The notes under the pieces were generated by a model. That model had not been told where the DNA came from. It did not search any database and saw only the letters and a list, made by a program, of their open reading frames with translations. A stretch of DNA of 64,000 bases, taken from positions 186,001-250,000 of the forward strand of contig NZ_JAAIWM010000002.1 of NCBI RefSeq assembly GCF_011008845.1, in the 5' to 3' direction. Source of the stretch: Bacillus mesophilus. GTDB taxonomy: Bacteria; Bacillota; Bacilli; Bacillales; SA4. Below, one piece after another: positions 54,318-64,000 of the stretch (positions are counted from its first letter, which is position 1; each line of letters starts with the position of its first letter). The position numbers and the translations under genes were made by a program.

Positions 54318-54833
54318 CTAATAAAATCGGTTCTCAAAATTCTTTGTGTCGTAAACAACCTCTATTTTATCTTTATATTTTCCATATTTTTTAAAAAAGT
54401 TAACCTTACCTACCTCTTCAAAATATCGGTTCCATTTAAACATTTTCAGAAAAATTTCTAATGTTGGTGTGTAGTTAGAATTCTCTATTCCAAGTTTTTG
54501 TTTTAGAAACCTCTTTATTATTCGATATGTTCTTATAGAATACTTTGTATCTAAAAAGATAATGAGATCTGCATTATGAAAACTATTGCTTACCCAATCC
54601 TCATTATGTACCCCTTCAATGATCCAGCTTTCAGATTGAATTATACTTTTTAAATAATCTTCTCTTTCTAGTTCAGTTCTTCTTACATCTCCAGACTTGC
54701 TTCTAATCCAGACTACATTGTCTAATTCGTAATAAGGTATATTTAACCTTAAAGATATTTCTTTAGCTAGAGTTGTTTTACCACTTCCAACTGAGCCAAT
54801 AATATGTATTCTTCTAGGAATTGTCTCTTTCAA
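54318..54833 (-). CDS. Adenylate-kinase-like P-loop NTPase (topology modulation protein type)
   Basis: 171 aa. Walker A GSVGSGKTT (13-21), YYELDNVVW and WIIEGVH are the usual motifs of the FlaR/topology-modulation group of small nucleoside-kinase-like proteins. TTG start after AGGTGG. Substrate unknown. Confidence 0.8.
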   Translation of the reverse strand: MKETIPRRIHIIGSVGSGKTTLAKEISLRLNIPYYELDNVVWIRSKSGDVRRTELEREDYLKSIIQSESWIIEGVHNEDWVSNSFHNADLIIFLDTKYSIRTYRIIKRFLKQKLGIENSNYTPTLEIFLKMFKWNRYFEEVGKVNFFKKYGKYKDKIEVVYDTKNFENRFY

Positions 54834-55306
54834 ATAACCACCTGATTCATAAAAGTAATTCTAAAATAATTATTCTATTATTACTTGTGATTTTCCTTTT
54901 ATTAAATAAAACAAAGCTCTTCCATTTATCCAATCAAACTCTTTGATAGCAAAATGAAACAGCATGATGACCTTTTATTACTCACAAAAATAACCAAACA
55001 TCTGAATCCGAAACGTCCCTACCCTTTTACAACTTAGAGTGTGCGATCCAACTAACCCGTTTGATTGAATGTGCTTATCAGTCTTCCAAACAGCAAAAAG
55101 TAATTTTCTATAAATAAAATGTTTGTGGATCGCTCAGATAACTTTGATAATATTGCGAATAAAAAGCTAAATAATAACATGGCAAATTGTAAGTTAATCA
55201 CAAAAAAACACAAAGAGTTTTTGAAGAGACCCAGATAAGTGAGACATAGGAAAAAGCACCCCAAAAGTCGTAATTAACATTAACGAAATTCGGAGGTGTT
55301 TTTCTA
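54834..55306. other. Gap of 470 bp, partly IS-derived
   Basis: Contains no credible gene. From about 55220 the plus strand (GTGAGACATAGG...CGGAGGTG) looks like the left end and ribosome site of an IS3-family element, continuing into the OrfA remnant. The short minus-strand frames here are antisense to it. Confidence 0.5.
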
Positions 55307-55375
55307 ATGGGCAAAAATAGATACACAGAAGAATTAAAGAGAGAAGTAATTGAAATGAACATATGGACCTTATGA
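55307..55375 (+). pseudogene. IS3-family transposase OrfA remnant
   Basis: 22 codons: MGKNRYTEELKREVIEMN is the typical OrfA start of IS3-type elements (HTH tnp_1), preceded by CGGAGGTG. After that the match stops and a TGA follows. The rest of the element is gone; the XRE gene begins 9 bp on. Confidence 0.7.
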
Positions 55376-55383
55376 TGAATGCC

Positions 55384-55599
55384 TTATATCTCTTCATCAC
55401 TTCTGTATTCTAGAAGATCGCCAGGCTGACAATCTAAAGCCTTACAAATTGCCTCTAACGTTGATAATCGAATGGCTTTTGCCTTTCCATTTTTTAATAT
55501 AGAAAGGTTTGCCATTGTGATTCCAACCCTTTCCGAAAGCTCGGTCACACTCATTTTCCGCTTTGCCAACATGACATCAATATTAATGATAATTGCCAT
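55384..55599 (-). CDS. XRE-family HTH regulator (YozG-like)
   Basis: 71 aa, a single Cro/CI helix-turn-helix: VMLAKRKMSVTELSERVGITMANLSILKNGKA in parts. Same arrangement as B. subtilis YozG next to YoaS. GAGGTGA before ATG, 11 nt after the DUF2975 gene. Confidence 0.85.
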   Translation of the reverse strand: MAIIINIDVMLAKRKMSVTELSERVGITMANLSILKNGKAKAIRLSTLEAICKALDCQPGDLLEYRSDEEI

Positions 55600-55610
55600 T
55601 GTATTTCACC

Positions 55611-56087
55611 TCAGACTGTTAAATCATTTTCAGATTTTATGTTAATTGCGTCTTGTAAAAGTTTTTGTAGAACAGCTGCAAACACTGCAATTACCAATGA
55701 CCCAAATATAGGGATCCCACCAACTAAAACTAGACCTGGTGCATCATCTAATTCAGCTACTAGAAAAACAAACGGTATAATCACTACGTACACTCCACTG
55801 ATTGTTATTGCACATAACTTGATAACTTTGAGTGATCTAACAGATCGTTCAGAGAAAGCTTCGTTACTGTCAATATAGCTCAAAAGTTTAAAAGCTTGGT
55901 ACAGTGCAGTAAAAAAGGGAATCACTGATACATACATACCAATAACAATGGGATAAAGGATTTGGTCATAATCAGGGTTAGCTGGATTTCTTAGTAGCAA
56001 GGTCAATCCAAATATGCCCAAAGCAAGAACTGGAGTTCCAATTAGAAACACAGCTATTTTTAAAAACAATGTTGAACCTCGTTTCAT
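55611..56087 (-). CDS. DUF2975 membrane protein (YoaS-like)
   Basis: 158 aa with four helices and the NPANPDYDQILYPIVIGMYVSVIPFF, LLSYIDSNEAFSERSVRSLK elements of DUF2975. ATG 56087 has GAGGTG seven bases before. Paired with the XRE gene; such pairs probably act as membrane-linked regulators. Confidence 0.8.
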   Translation of the reverse strand: MKRGSTLFLKIAVFLIGTPVLALGIFGLTLLLRNPANPDYDQILYPIVIGMYVSVIPFFTALYQAFKLLSYIDSNEAFSERSVRSLKVIKLCAITISGVYVVIIPFVFLVAELDDAPGLVLVGGIPIFGSLVIAVFAAVLQKLLQDAINIKSENDLTV

Positions 56088-56202
56088 CATAAAGCACCTC
56101 ACATAGATTATTGATAAATTGATTTTAATATATTTTTTATTGTTTTACAATAAATAGTTAATGAAATTTACTACATTATTGTTGTTTATATATTTATCAA
56201 CT

Positions 56203-56235
56203 AAAAAAAGTATTTCTTTTCAAAAGAAATACTTT
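56203..56235 (-). terminator. Terminator of the 56298 gene
   Basis: AAAGTATTTCTTTT, one base, AAAAGAAATACTTT (inner pairs melt to a loop) with T7 on the minus strand. Confidence 0.85.
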
Positions 56236-56297
56236 AATAAACATTATTTATTTGTATAGCGGACCCACTATTCTCTCACTTCATAAACATCGATGTA

Positions 56298-56789
56298 CTA
56301 ATTTTGTAGTTGGAGAACCATTCGAACTGTTTTTAATATATGTCCTTCAAAATCATCATCAAACTCTTTCACAACCATAAAACCTTTAGCCTCGTAAAAG
56401 GTTTTACCTATATTATTATCTCTTTCTACGTTTATATAAATCTCTTTTACACCTTTTAATTCTTTAATCCCTTCCTGTAACAATGCTGAACCAATCCCTT
56501 TATTTTGATATTCAGGGTAGAGGTAAATAGCACCTAGCTCAGCTGTTCCATTTTCTTTTACTTTAGAAAAGTTTGCAAAGCCAACAACTTCACTTTCGAC
56601 TTCTGCGACGAATAAAAAAGATCTTTCTAAACGTTGTTTCATCTGTTCTTCATTGTATGCAAATCTCAAAAACTGTTCTTGTATTTCACTGGGGATTATT
56701 CCTGCGTAAGTTGAGTTCCATGAAGTTTTTGCTACATCTTGTACTTGTTTTATATCTTCTAGCTTCATCTTGCGAATTGTAAAAACCAT
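56298..56789 (-). CDS. GNAT acetyltransferase behind a T-box
   Basis: 163 aa. TIRKMKLEDIKQVQDVAKTSWNSTYAGIIP opening (in part), acetyl-CoA loop PEYQNKGIGSALL, RDNNIGKTFYEAKGFMVV. AGGAGGTTG before ATG. It is the first full gene after a T-box leader and a 16-codon ORF, so its expression should rise when one tRNA is uncharged. Substrate might be that amino acid or an analogue; inference only. Confidence 0.88.
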   Translation of the reverse strand: MVFTIRKMKLEDIKQVQDVAKTSWNSTYAGIIPSEIQEQFLRFAYNEEQMKQRLERSFLFVAEVESEVVGFANFSKVKENGTAELGAIYLYPEYQNKGIGSALLQEGIKELKGVKEIYINVERDNNIGKTFYEAKGFMVVKEFDDDFEGHILKTVRMVLQLQN

Positions 56790-56815
56790 ATTACAACCTC
56801 CTGGAATTTTTGATT

Positions 56816-56866
56816 TTAAGTTAATGAGACCTTCTTACCTTTAATCGTTGGTGATACATTATTCAT
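56816..56866 (-). pseudogene. 16-codon leader ORF, probably a truncated GNAT start
   Basis: MNNVSPTIKGKKVSLT, with GGGAGAGGGG before ATG. The xIxGKKVxLxP pattern opens many RimJ-type acetyltransferases, so this is likely what is left of the gene first attached to the T-box. The next gene is another GNAT. It could also serve as a leader peptide. Confidence 0.5.
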
Positions 56867-56892
56867 AAACCCCTCTCCCTTTTTTTACAAAT

Positions 56893-57125
56893 AAAAAATC
56901 TCGTCTCATATTAAGAGACGAGATTAACCCGCGGTACCACTCTACTAGACCAATATTCGGTCTGCTCCTTTTGATAACGGGAGAATTCCCGACGAACCCT
57001 ACTGTTAGTTCAGGTGCATTTCTTAGAGGTGCGTTTCATTCTAAAGGATATTTTAGGCTTTCACCAACCCTAAATCGCTACGAAATCCTACTTAGAACTA
57101 CTTTCCTCATCATTGAATTTATATT
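56893..57125 (-). promoter_or_regulatory. T-box riboswitch, specifier CGC (Arg) or ACG (Thr)
   Basis: Stem I with GATGAGGAAAGTAG and GGTGAAAGCC elements, T-box AGAGTGGTACCGCGG (56945-56931), antiterminator and a perfect 11-bp terminator AATCTCGTCTC / GAGACGAGATT with TTTTTT. By the GAAA-NNN-A rule of glyQS the specifier is CGC at 57033-57031. The T-box base (UGGU) would prefer discriminator A, which suits tRNA-Thr (register ACG) better. Both readings are kept open. Confidence 0.92.
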
Positions 57126-57131
57126 TTCCTA

Positions 57132-57160
57132 ATTGTAACTATTTTCCAAAATATTGTAAA
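57132..57160 (-). promoter_or_regulatory. Sigma-A promoter of the second T-box
   Basis: TTTACA (57160-57155), 17 bp, TACAAT (57137-57132) on the minus strand. Confidence 0.7.
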
Positions 57161-57318
57161 TACCTTATTTGTTTTCTTCATACTTTGTGATGAGTGGTAC
57201 GATCCAGGCTAATTCAGTACCATCCTCTTAACTGTGTTATTTTACTGTGACTAATACAGTTATCCTCATTCATACTAAATAGGTTTGAACTCCACTTTAA
57301 CCGTTTGTTTCCTTAAAT

Positions 57319-59266
<1,948 letters not shown>

Positions 59267-59528
59267 CTTTTTCTCTCCCTTCACATATTAGTGGAATTGA
59301 TGAACAAAAAAAGTTTCAAGAAAATAAAATCTTTATAAAGTCTAGCATCATATGTCCAAAAAATAAGCAGAAACCATTTTGGTTTCCACTCTCTTATTTG
59401 TTATTTAAATTTTTAGTTTTCCCTGCGACATTAGATATCGATCTGTCCTTTTTCTTCTGCTACTAAATCGTAGAACAGTGCTAATCCCCTTAGGGATTAT
59501 GCCAGCCCGCTATGTAATAGTATCATAA

Positions 59529-59810
59529 TTAACTTGCTATCGTTTTACTTTTTATCTTTAAAAAGGATTTTAAAAATAGTGCTATGGCAATCAAAGAAGT
59601 AATTATACTAGCACTAAAGAACCCAATGGCATATATAGGAATATTTGCTTCAGGCACTCGATCATTTATCTCTACTCCTAAAAAGTGTATACCTATACCA
59701 TCACCATCCAAATTCGTTCCTAGAGACCATAATTCTACTCCTTTATAGACCAATGAGATAGTAAGGAAAACTATGAAAAATAATATCAACCAACGATTAA
59801 TAGTATTCAT
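59529..59810 (-). CDS. Small membrane protein, 93 aa
   Basis: Two helices (RWLILFFIVFLTISLVYKGV, IYAIGFFSASIITSLIAIALFL) with a short outside loop. GGAGTGATG before ATG. Confidence 0.6.
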   Translation of the reverse strand: MNTINRWLILFFIVFLTISLVYKGVELWSLGTNLDGDGIGIHFLGVEINDRVPEANIPIYAIGFFSASIITSLIAIALFLKSFLKIKSKTIAS

Positions 59811-59965
59811 CTAACATCACTCCTAAATCAACTATAATTCATGCCATCCCGCCTTATCAGTAACCACTCTTGCAAAGCCAATTTGCTTGCCACTACTACC
59901 AGATTGGGTTATTATTCTTTCTATAATTCAATTACACTTTTTCGTTTTGGTATTTGTCATGTAAT

Positions 59966-60133
59966 CTATTTAGCTAGTTCTATCAATTTTGTCATCACAA
60001 GATGTGTTACCAAAACAGTTAATAAAAAGTCAGTCATGGGTGTAGCCGTAGTAAACAAGTTGCCGAGACCTAAAAACAAAAAAACTGATACAAAGATCAT
60101 AAGAATCAAGTAATGTATTGGGTTAATTTTCAT
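59966..60133 (-). CDS. Small membrane protein, 55 aa
   Basis: ATG 60133 follows GGAGGATG. MKINPIHYLILMIFVSVFLFLG, then FTTATPMTDFLLTVLVTHLVMTK: two helices. A plus-strand frame over it is its shadow. Confidence 0.6.
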   Translation of the reverse strand: MKINPIHYLILMIFVSVFLFLGLGNLFTTATPMTDFLLTVLVTHLVMTKLIELAK

Positions 60134-60246
60134 TTACATCCTCCTTAGAATCATTAGGTAGTAGCAAGAATATCTTCGTGAAGCTCTCCTAAAATATAAT
60201 CAGTAATACTCTCCTTTAACAGGCCAGCTTTATTTAAATATAAAAT

Positions 60247-60744
60247 TTATAAAACTAACACCATTAAATCATCATCGAAGTAAAGATCTCCTATTTTTAA
60301 TCCGTTTTTATCAACCCCATAAACTTTAAACCCCAATGAATTATATAGTTTCTTTGCTGGTTCATTACCTGAAGTTACAGATAGATATACTTGTTCAACC
60401 TCTTTTATTTCTTTAGCCTTGTTAATTGCTTCATTCATTAGCATTCTTCCAATCCCTGATTTTCGCCTATCAGGATAAACATACATAGCAACAATGTTAG
60501 CTCTATGCTTCGTTTTATTTTTGGTTTCTAAAATTAAGGTAACAACCCCAACAAGTTGGCTTTCATCAAAAGCACCAAATGTATAAAAATGGTTAAATTT
60601 CAATCTGTTTTCGAAGCTTTCAAGAGGATATTCTTTTTCCTCTTCATAACTGGAACTGAACGCTTCTGGATTTGCTTTTAATGCCTCTAACCGTATGTCC
60701 CTATAGATATCGGCGTCCTTAGGTGTAAGTAATTTGATCTCCAT
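60247..60744 (-). CDS. GNAT acetyltransferase
   Basis: 165 aa from ATG 60744 (GGGGGA before). Acetyl-CoA loop YPDRRKSGIGRMLM, NEPAKKLYNSLGFKVYG; the opening IKLLTPKDADIYRDIRLEALKANPEAF is common in bacilli (YvbK/YhhY-like). Confidence 0.88.
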   Translation of the reverse strand: MEIKLLTPKDADIYRDIRLEALKANPEAFSSSYEEEKEYPLESFENRLKFNHFYTFGAFDESQLVGVVTLILETKNKTKHRANIVAMYVYPDRRKSGIGRMLMNEAINKAKEIKEVEQVYLSVTSGNEPAKKLYNSLGFKVYGVDKNGLKIGDLYFDDDLMVLVL

Positions 60745-60791
60745 CGTTATTCCCCCGTCCATTATTAAACTCTTTCTCTTTACTTCCATAT

Positions 60792-60823
60792 AAAAGAGCA
60801 TTAATCCTGCTTGGACTAATGCT
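60792..60823 (-). terminator. Terminator of the AspT-type gene (recurrent-family hairpin)
   Basis: AGCATTAGTCC, N5, GGATTAATGCT then CTTTTATATG on the minus strand; nearly identical to 44212-44238. It lies before the GNAT start at 60744. Confidence 0.7.
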
Positions 60824-60906
60824 TATGTTTTCCTTCTTCTTCTAATTTCAAAAGCTTATGGACAATCCTTCACCCTGTAATAAACTACCAGTAAAGTTAG
60901 TTCCAA

Positions 60907-62505
60907 CTATATAATGAAGATTAATAATTGTGAAATAACCGCTACTAAAATTAGAGCAAATGGATAAGCAGCTGCATAAGCAATCGCTGGATCCTCTGAC
61001 TCCATCAGTTGATTAACAGCCCCTAATCCAGGCGTACTAGTCATTCCACCACAAAGGGCACCGAGTGAATGAATCATACTTAAATGAAAAATCTTTCTTG
61101 CAATAAGAAATCCTCCAAATATGGGCACAACTGTAATAATTGCTCCAGCCAGAACTAAACGGATTCCCTCATCCTGAATAACAGTAACGATGCCTTGTCC
61201 CGCTGTGGTACCTGCTCCTGCTAAGAAGAGGGCGAGACCAATATCTCCAATAACTTGATTTGAAGGTTGATAGTATCTTGCTTTTATCGGTCCTAGTTTC
61301 CCAAAATGACCGATGATTAAGGCAACAAACAAAGGACCTCCAGCAACACCCAACGTTATTGTTCCTAAGCCAGGTAAAGTGATCGGTAACATCCCGAGCA
61401 GGATTCCTAATAATAAAATGATACTTAATGAAAAGATATGGACATTAGTAACCGTCAACTTATCTCGTGTAAATAGTTTCTCAACATCATCTAAACGATC
61501 TTCACTACTAACAATCGTTAAGACATCCCCGCGTTCGAGACGCATCCTAGAGTTTTGGCTATATTCAATTCCACCACGTTCAATTCGCGTTACGGTTACT
61601 CCGTAGTCTCTTCTAAGATTCAGTTCTTTGATGTTTTTGCCAATAATATCATACGCATCTACTACTACTTTACGCAGCTTAATATGATCAACATTTTGCA
61701 AATCAACCTTTACTCTTCTCCCTGCATATTCACAAAATTTATCCAGTTCTGATTTGGTACCAACAGTGACAAGCCGGTCCCCATTTAAAAGAACCGTGTC
61801 GCTTAGTGCAATGATACTCCGCCGTCCTCGGATGACACGACTAATCACTACAGAGTAGTTTTTATGAAGGTTTAATTCCTGTAAGGTTTTCTTGTTAATA
61901 GAAGGATTTGTCACTTCGATTGTTATCATTTCTGGTGATTCTTCATTGCTGATTGGGTTTATTTTCTGTTGTAAATCTTTGTATAAGTCTACCTTTAACA
62001 CTCTTGGTAATAGTTGGACAAACAGGACCACTGCGATTACGCCAAAAGGGTATGCAATTCCATATCCAACCGATGCCACGGGATCATTCGTTGCTTGAAG
62101 GGCTGCTGCGAGGCCGGGTGTACTCGTTAACGCGCCCGTCATAATTCCAATACTCAATGCTTTCGATAGGTTAAAGACTTTTGAAACAATCACCGTTGTT
62201 ACTGCTGCTAATAGAACAGTTAAAATGCTTATAAGTCCAAATATCATTCCACTCGTACGAATCATCCTAAAAAATCGTGGGCCAGCCTGAAGTCCAACTG
62301 CAACAATAAACAAACTTAGCCCAAGATTTTGGACAATAGGGGAAACCTGGAGTCCAAAATGCCCGAAAATCATGGCAATTAGTAGTACACCCGCAGAACC
62401 TAGACTAAGTCCTTTGACTTTTATTTGACCGAGCCATGATCCTAAGAACAGAATCAAAAATAATAATAACAATGGTTCCTCTAAGAAACCCTCAATCCAC
62501 CTCAT
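60907..62505 (-). CDS. AspT/YidE-type aspartate:alanine exchanger family transporter
   Basis: 532 aa. Two membrane halves, each with the family signature (GALTSTPGLAAA and GGMTSTPGLGAV), flank two TrkA-C/RCK-C domains (about 200-370). Cytoplasmic RCK domains suggest ligand control. A 7-7 bp dyad lies 17 bp before the start. Substrate probably an amino or dicarboxylic acid. Confidence 0.85.
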   Translation of the reverse strand: MRWIEGFLEEPLLLLFLILFLGSWLGQIKVKGLSLGSAGVLLIAMIFGHFGLQVSPIVQNLGLSLFIVAVGLQAGPRFFRMIRTSGMIFGLISILTVLLAAVTTVIVSKVFNLSKALSIGIMTGALTSTPGLAAALQATNDPVASVGYGIAYPFGVIAVVLFVQLLPRVLKVDLYKDLQQKINPISNEESPEMITIEVTNPSINKKTLQELNLHKNYSVVISRVIRGRRSIIALSDTVLLNGDRLVTVGTKSELDKFCEYAGRRVKVDLQNVDHIKLRKVVVDAYDIIGKNIKELNLRRDYGVTVTRIERGGIEYSQNSRMRLERGDVLTIVSSEDRLDDVEKLFTRDKLTVTNVHIFSLSIILLLGILLGMLPITLPGLGTITLGVAGGPLFVALIIGHFGKLGPIKARYYQPSNQVIGDIGLALFLAGAGTTAGQGIVTVIQDEGIRLVLAGAIITVVPIFGGFLIARKIFHLSMIHSLGALCGGMTSTPGLGAVNQLMESEDPAIAYAAAYPFALILVAVISQLLIFII

Positions 62506-62521
62506 TCTTCATGGCCCCCAA

Positions 62522-62536
62522 TATATACTGTATATA
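62522..62536. promoter_or_regulatory. Dyad TATATAC-T-GTATATA before the transporter gene
   Basis: Perfect 7-bp arms around one base, centred at 62529, 24 bp before the start codon at 62505. An operator is possible; the AT-rich setting makes chance occurrence likely too. Confidence 0.35.
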
Positions 62537-62679
62537 CTATGTTGTCCATTATGTAGTATGGCTTTTTATATGAGAATAATGAGGTGATATGTGATTTTAA
62601 TCCCCTTAGCTCCGAAGGCTTCATAAGTTCTATATACTCATTCTTTAAACGTCCTTTAATAACGACCATTCAAATAAGA

Positions 62680-63138
62680 TTATGTCGTAAATATTATCTC
62701 TCCTAGCTCACTAGGCTTTTCACTTGTAATCCTAATTTCTATAACTGCTCCGGTTTTAGCATAAATGTACAAGTCCTCAAGCTCTAGAATGATTGAAGTT
62801 AGAGTTTCTGTTTTACTACTCTTATAACCATATCCACTTACTTTTTTTATGAATTTATGATCCACCGAAAATCTTGAACCCTTTATCACATGCTTGTAAT
62901 GTGGATCATCTATTAGACTAAACTCAATTGGGTCAGGCGTATTTTGTTCTTTTAGTAGCAAAATATCTTCTTGATTGTCTTCTATCCAGTCTAACTTCCA
63001 ATAACTTATGTCGGCTGTATCTTCATTCCTAATAAATAATAAGGGTTCAACAGAATACAGAATAAGATCCTTATTTGTTCGATATGTATCAAGCTTATTA
63101 GCAAGAATTCCTTCTAATAAGCAATCTTTAATTAACAT
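62680..63138 (-). CDS. Unknown soluble protein, 152 aa
   Basis: ATG 63138 follows GGGAGAGG; GTG 63162 would add eight residues. No membrane segment; ends ITSEKPSELGEIIFTT. Not recognised. Confidence 0.55.
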   Translation of the reverse strand: MLIKDCLLEGILANKLDTYRTNKDLILYSVEPLLFIRNEDTADISYWKLDWIEDNQEDILLLKEQNTPDPIEFSLIDDPHYKHVIKGSRFSVDHKFIKKVSGYGYKSSKTETLTSIILELEDLYIYAKTGAVIEIRITSEKPSELGEIIFTT

Positions 63139-63282
63139 AAACCTCTCCCAAATCTCATTCACTCTTTCTCACTCTTTCTTTTTATTAATAGGACATTCTG
63201 CAAATTAGACGTCCTAAACCATTCGGTACCCGCCTAAACTATGAACTTCTAACACTAATTCCTCGTTAGCTTGATAACTTCC

Positions 63283-63316
63283 AAAAAAAAGCACTTCTCC
63301 TTCTTGAAGAAATGCT
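63283..63316 (-). terminator. Terminator of the 63339 gene
   Basis: AGCATTTCT...AGAAGTGCT (one wobble) with T8 on the minus strand. Confidence 0.8.
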
Positions 63317-63338
63317 CCCTATAGTTTAAGTATACCGT

Positions 63339-63896
63339 TTACAAACTCCCGTTTTTCCTGCGTTCCATTGATTTAGAGAATCCAAAACAATCTCTAAATA
63401 GCTTTCTACCGACATATTGCTGAAAATTATCGTATTTAAATCTGTAATATTCGTTCCAATAGCTAATCATTCTGTGATAGCTTTTGCAAAACGAAACATT
63501 ATTTTGAAGACAAAAATTTTTGATCCGTTCTGTGTCCTGGTCTTTTAAGATTTCATAAGTCATTTCTAATATATCTAAAACATATTCATCACATATTTTT
63601 ACGATGTATGGAATGGACCAATCATCATAATCCATCAAAAGTAATGAATTCAAATGTTTTTGTCTTACAAGACCGTCACAACTTCTTGAATAGATGCAAT
63701 GCACAATCATTTTTTGTTGTTCATTTAAACTGTGCATAAATTCATCTGAATTATCAATGTAATAAATACGATAAGGGAAATTAATCACGTAATTGTTTTG
63801 AAAATAATCAACAATATCCTCTGATACTCCAATAGTGACATTATTGTTGGTCTTTTGCGAAATGAGTTTAACTACTTTAGACACATCATCTCTCAA
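63339..63896 (-). CDS. Unknown protein, 185 aa, start uncertain
   Basis: Helical protein with many Tyr and Asp (RIYYIDNSDEFMHS, MDYDDWSIPYIVKICDEYVLDILEM). The only usual start is TTG 63896 without a good ribosome site. The frame stays open upstream to 63948 with protein-like sequence (CIFHDGFPNN), so the 5' end may be mutated. Not recognised. Confidence 0.5.
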   Translation of the reverse strand: MRDDVSKVVKLISQKTNNNVTIGVSEDIVDYFQNNYVINFPYRIYYIDNSDEFMHSLNEQQKMIVHCIYSRSCDGLVRQKHLNSLLLMDYDDWSIPYIVKICDEYVLDILEMTYEILKDQDTERIKNFCLQNNVSFCKSYHRMISYWNEYYRFKYDNFQQYVGRKLFRDCFGFSKSMERRKNGSL

Positions 63897-64000
63897 ATTG
63901 TTTGGAAATCCATCGTGAAAAATACAATCACATCCCTGCTTTGAACTTCATTTGTGTTGTCAACTAATCTTACTCTTACTTAAATAAGAAAACTGCCAAC

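Noticed and set aside
55052-55400. Two minus-strand hydrophobic frames
   Set aside because: They lie antisense to the IS3 remnant and low-complexity AT-rich DNA and lack ribosome sites.
59841-60113. Plus-strand 90-residue frame
   Set aside because: Shadow of the minus-strand gene 59966-60133, which has a strong GGAGG site.

Overview
The window comes from the chromosome of an endospore-forming, AT-rich Firmicute of the family Bacillaceae (Bacillus in the broad sense). The spore genes spoVAA-spoVAE, spoIIAA-spoIIAB-sigF, dacF and spoIIM have the same order and almost the same lengths as in Bacillus subtilis. They share the block with xerD, fur, deoB, pupG, pdp, nudF, an endoQ/yqxK-type gene and mciZ. 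No rRNA, tRNA, CRISPR array or complete insertion sequence was seen. Most genes lie on the minus strand.

Left part (1-6.1 kb, conserved): the spoVA operon for dipicolinic-acid transport (last gene cut by the window edge) sits behind a sigma-G-like promoter. The spoIIA operon (anti-anti-sigma, anti-sigma, sigma-F) follows behind a sigma-H-like promoter, then dacF behind a sigma-F-like promoter. Between sigF and spoVAA is a run of five TTGCAC motifs at exact 21-bp spacing.

6.2-11.4 kb looks like an insertion between dacF and pdp. It holds small genes, a SDR / ketopantoate-reductase-like / M20-peptidase operon and a GC-rich dispersed repeat. 11.6-18.5 kb returns to the conserved core: the nucleoside-catabolism operon deoB-pupG-second PNP-pdp, then xerD, yqzK, fur and spoIIM. 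The second PNP has different base-recognition residues and probably another substrate. 18.6-24.2 kb adds an acetyltransferase, a lipoprotein, a hydrolase and a second type of dispersed repeat, then endoQ, nudF, mciZ and an aldo/keto reductase.

24.2-64 kb is a long accessory zone. It holds dozens of small membrane proteins, lipoproteins and secreted proteins, plus Nudix hydrolases, GNAT acetyltransferases, RidA, MerR, signal peptidase I, PepF, an S66 (MccF-like) peptidase, an ECF sigma/DUF4179 pair and an AspT-type transporter. Several genes are broken: one by a single-base slip in an A-run, one by an in-frame TGA, one by a 5' deletion, and one is an IS3 remnant. Two T-box riboswitches stand out. 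One (specifier probably CAA, Gln) precedes an MFS exporter and a second MurE ligase. The other (specifier CGC, or ACG in another register) precedes a GNAT acetyltransferase, with a truncated leader ORF between them. Many genes in this zone end in closely related hairpins with a TAATCC...GGATTA core.

All assignments come from reading the sequence and from memory of the families. No database search was run.
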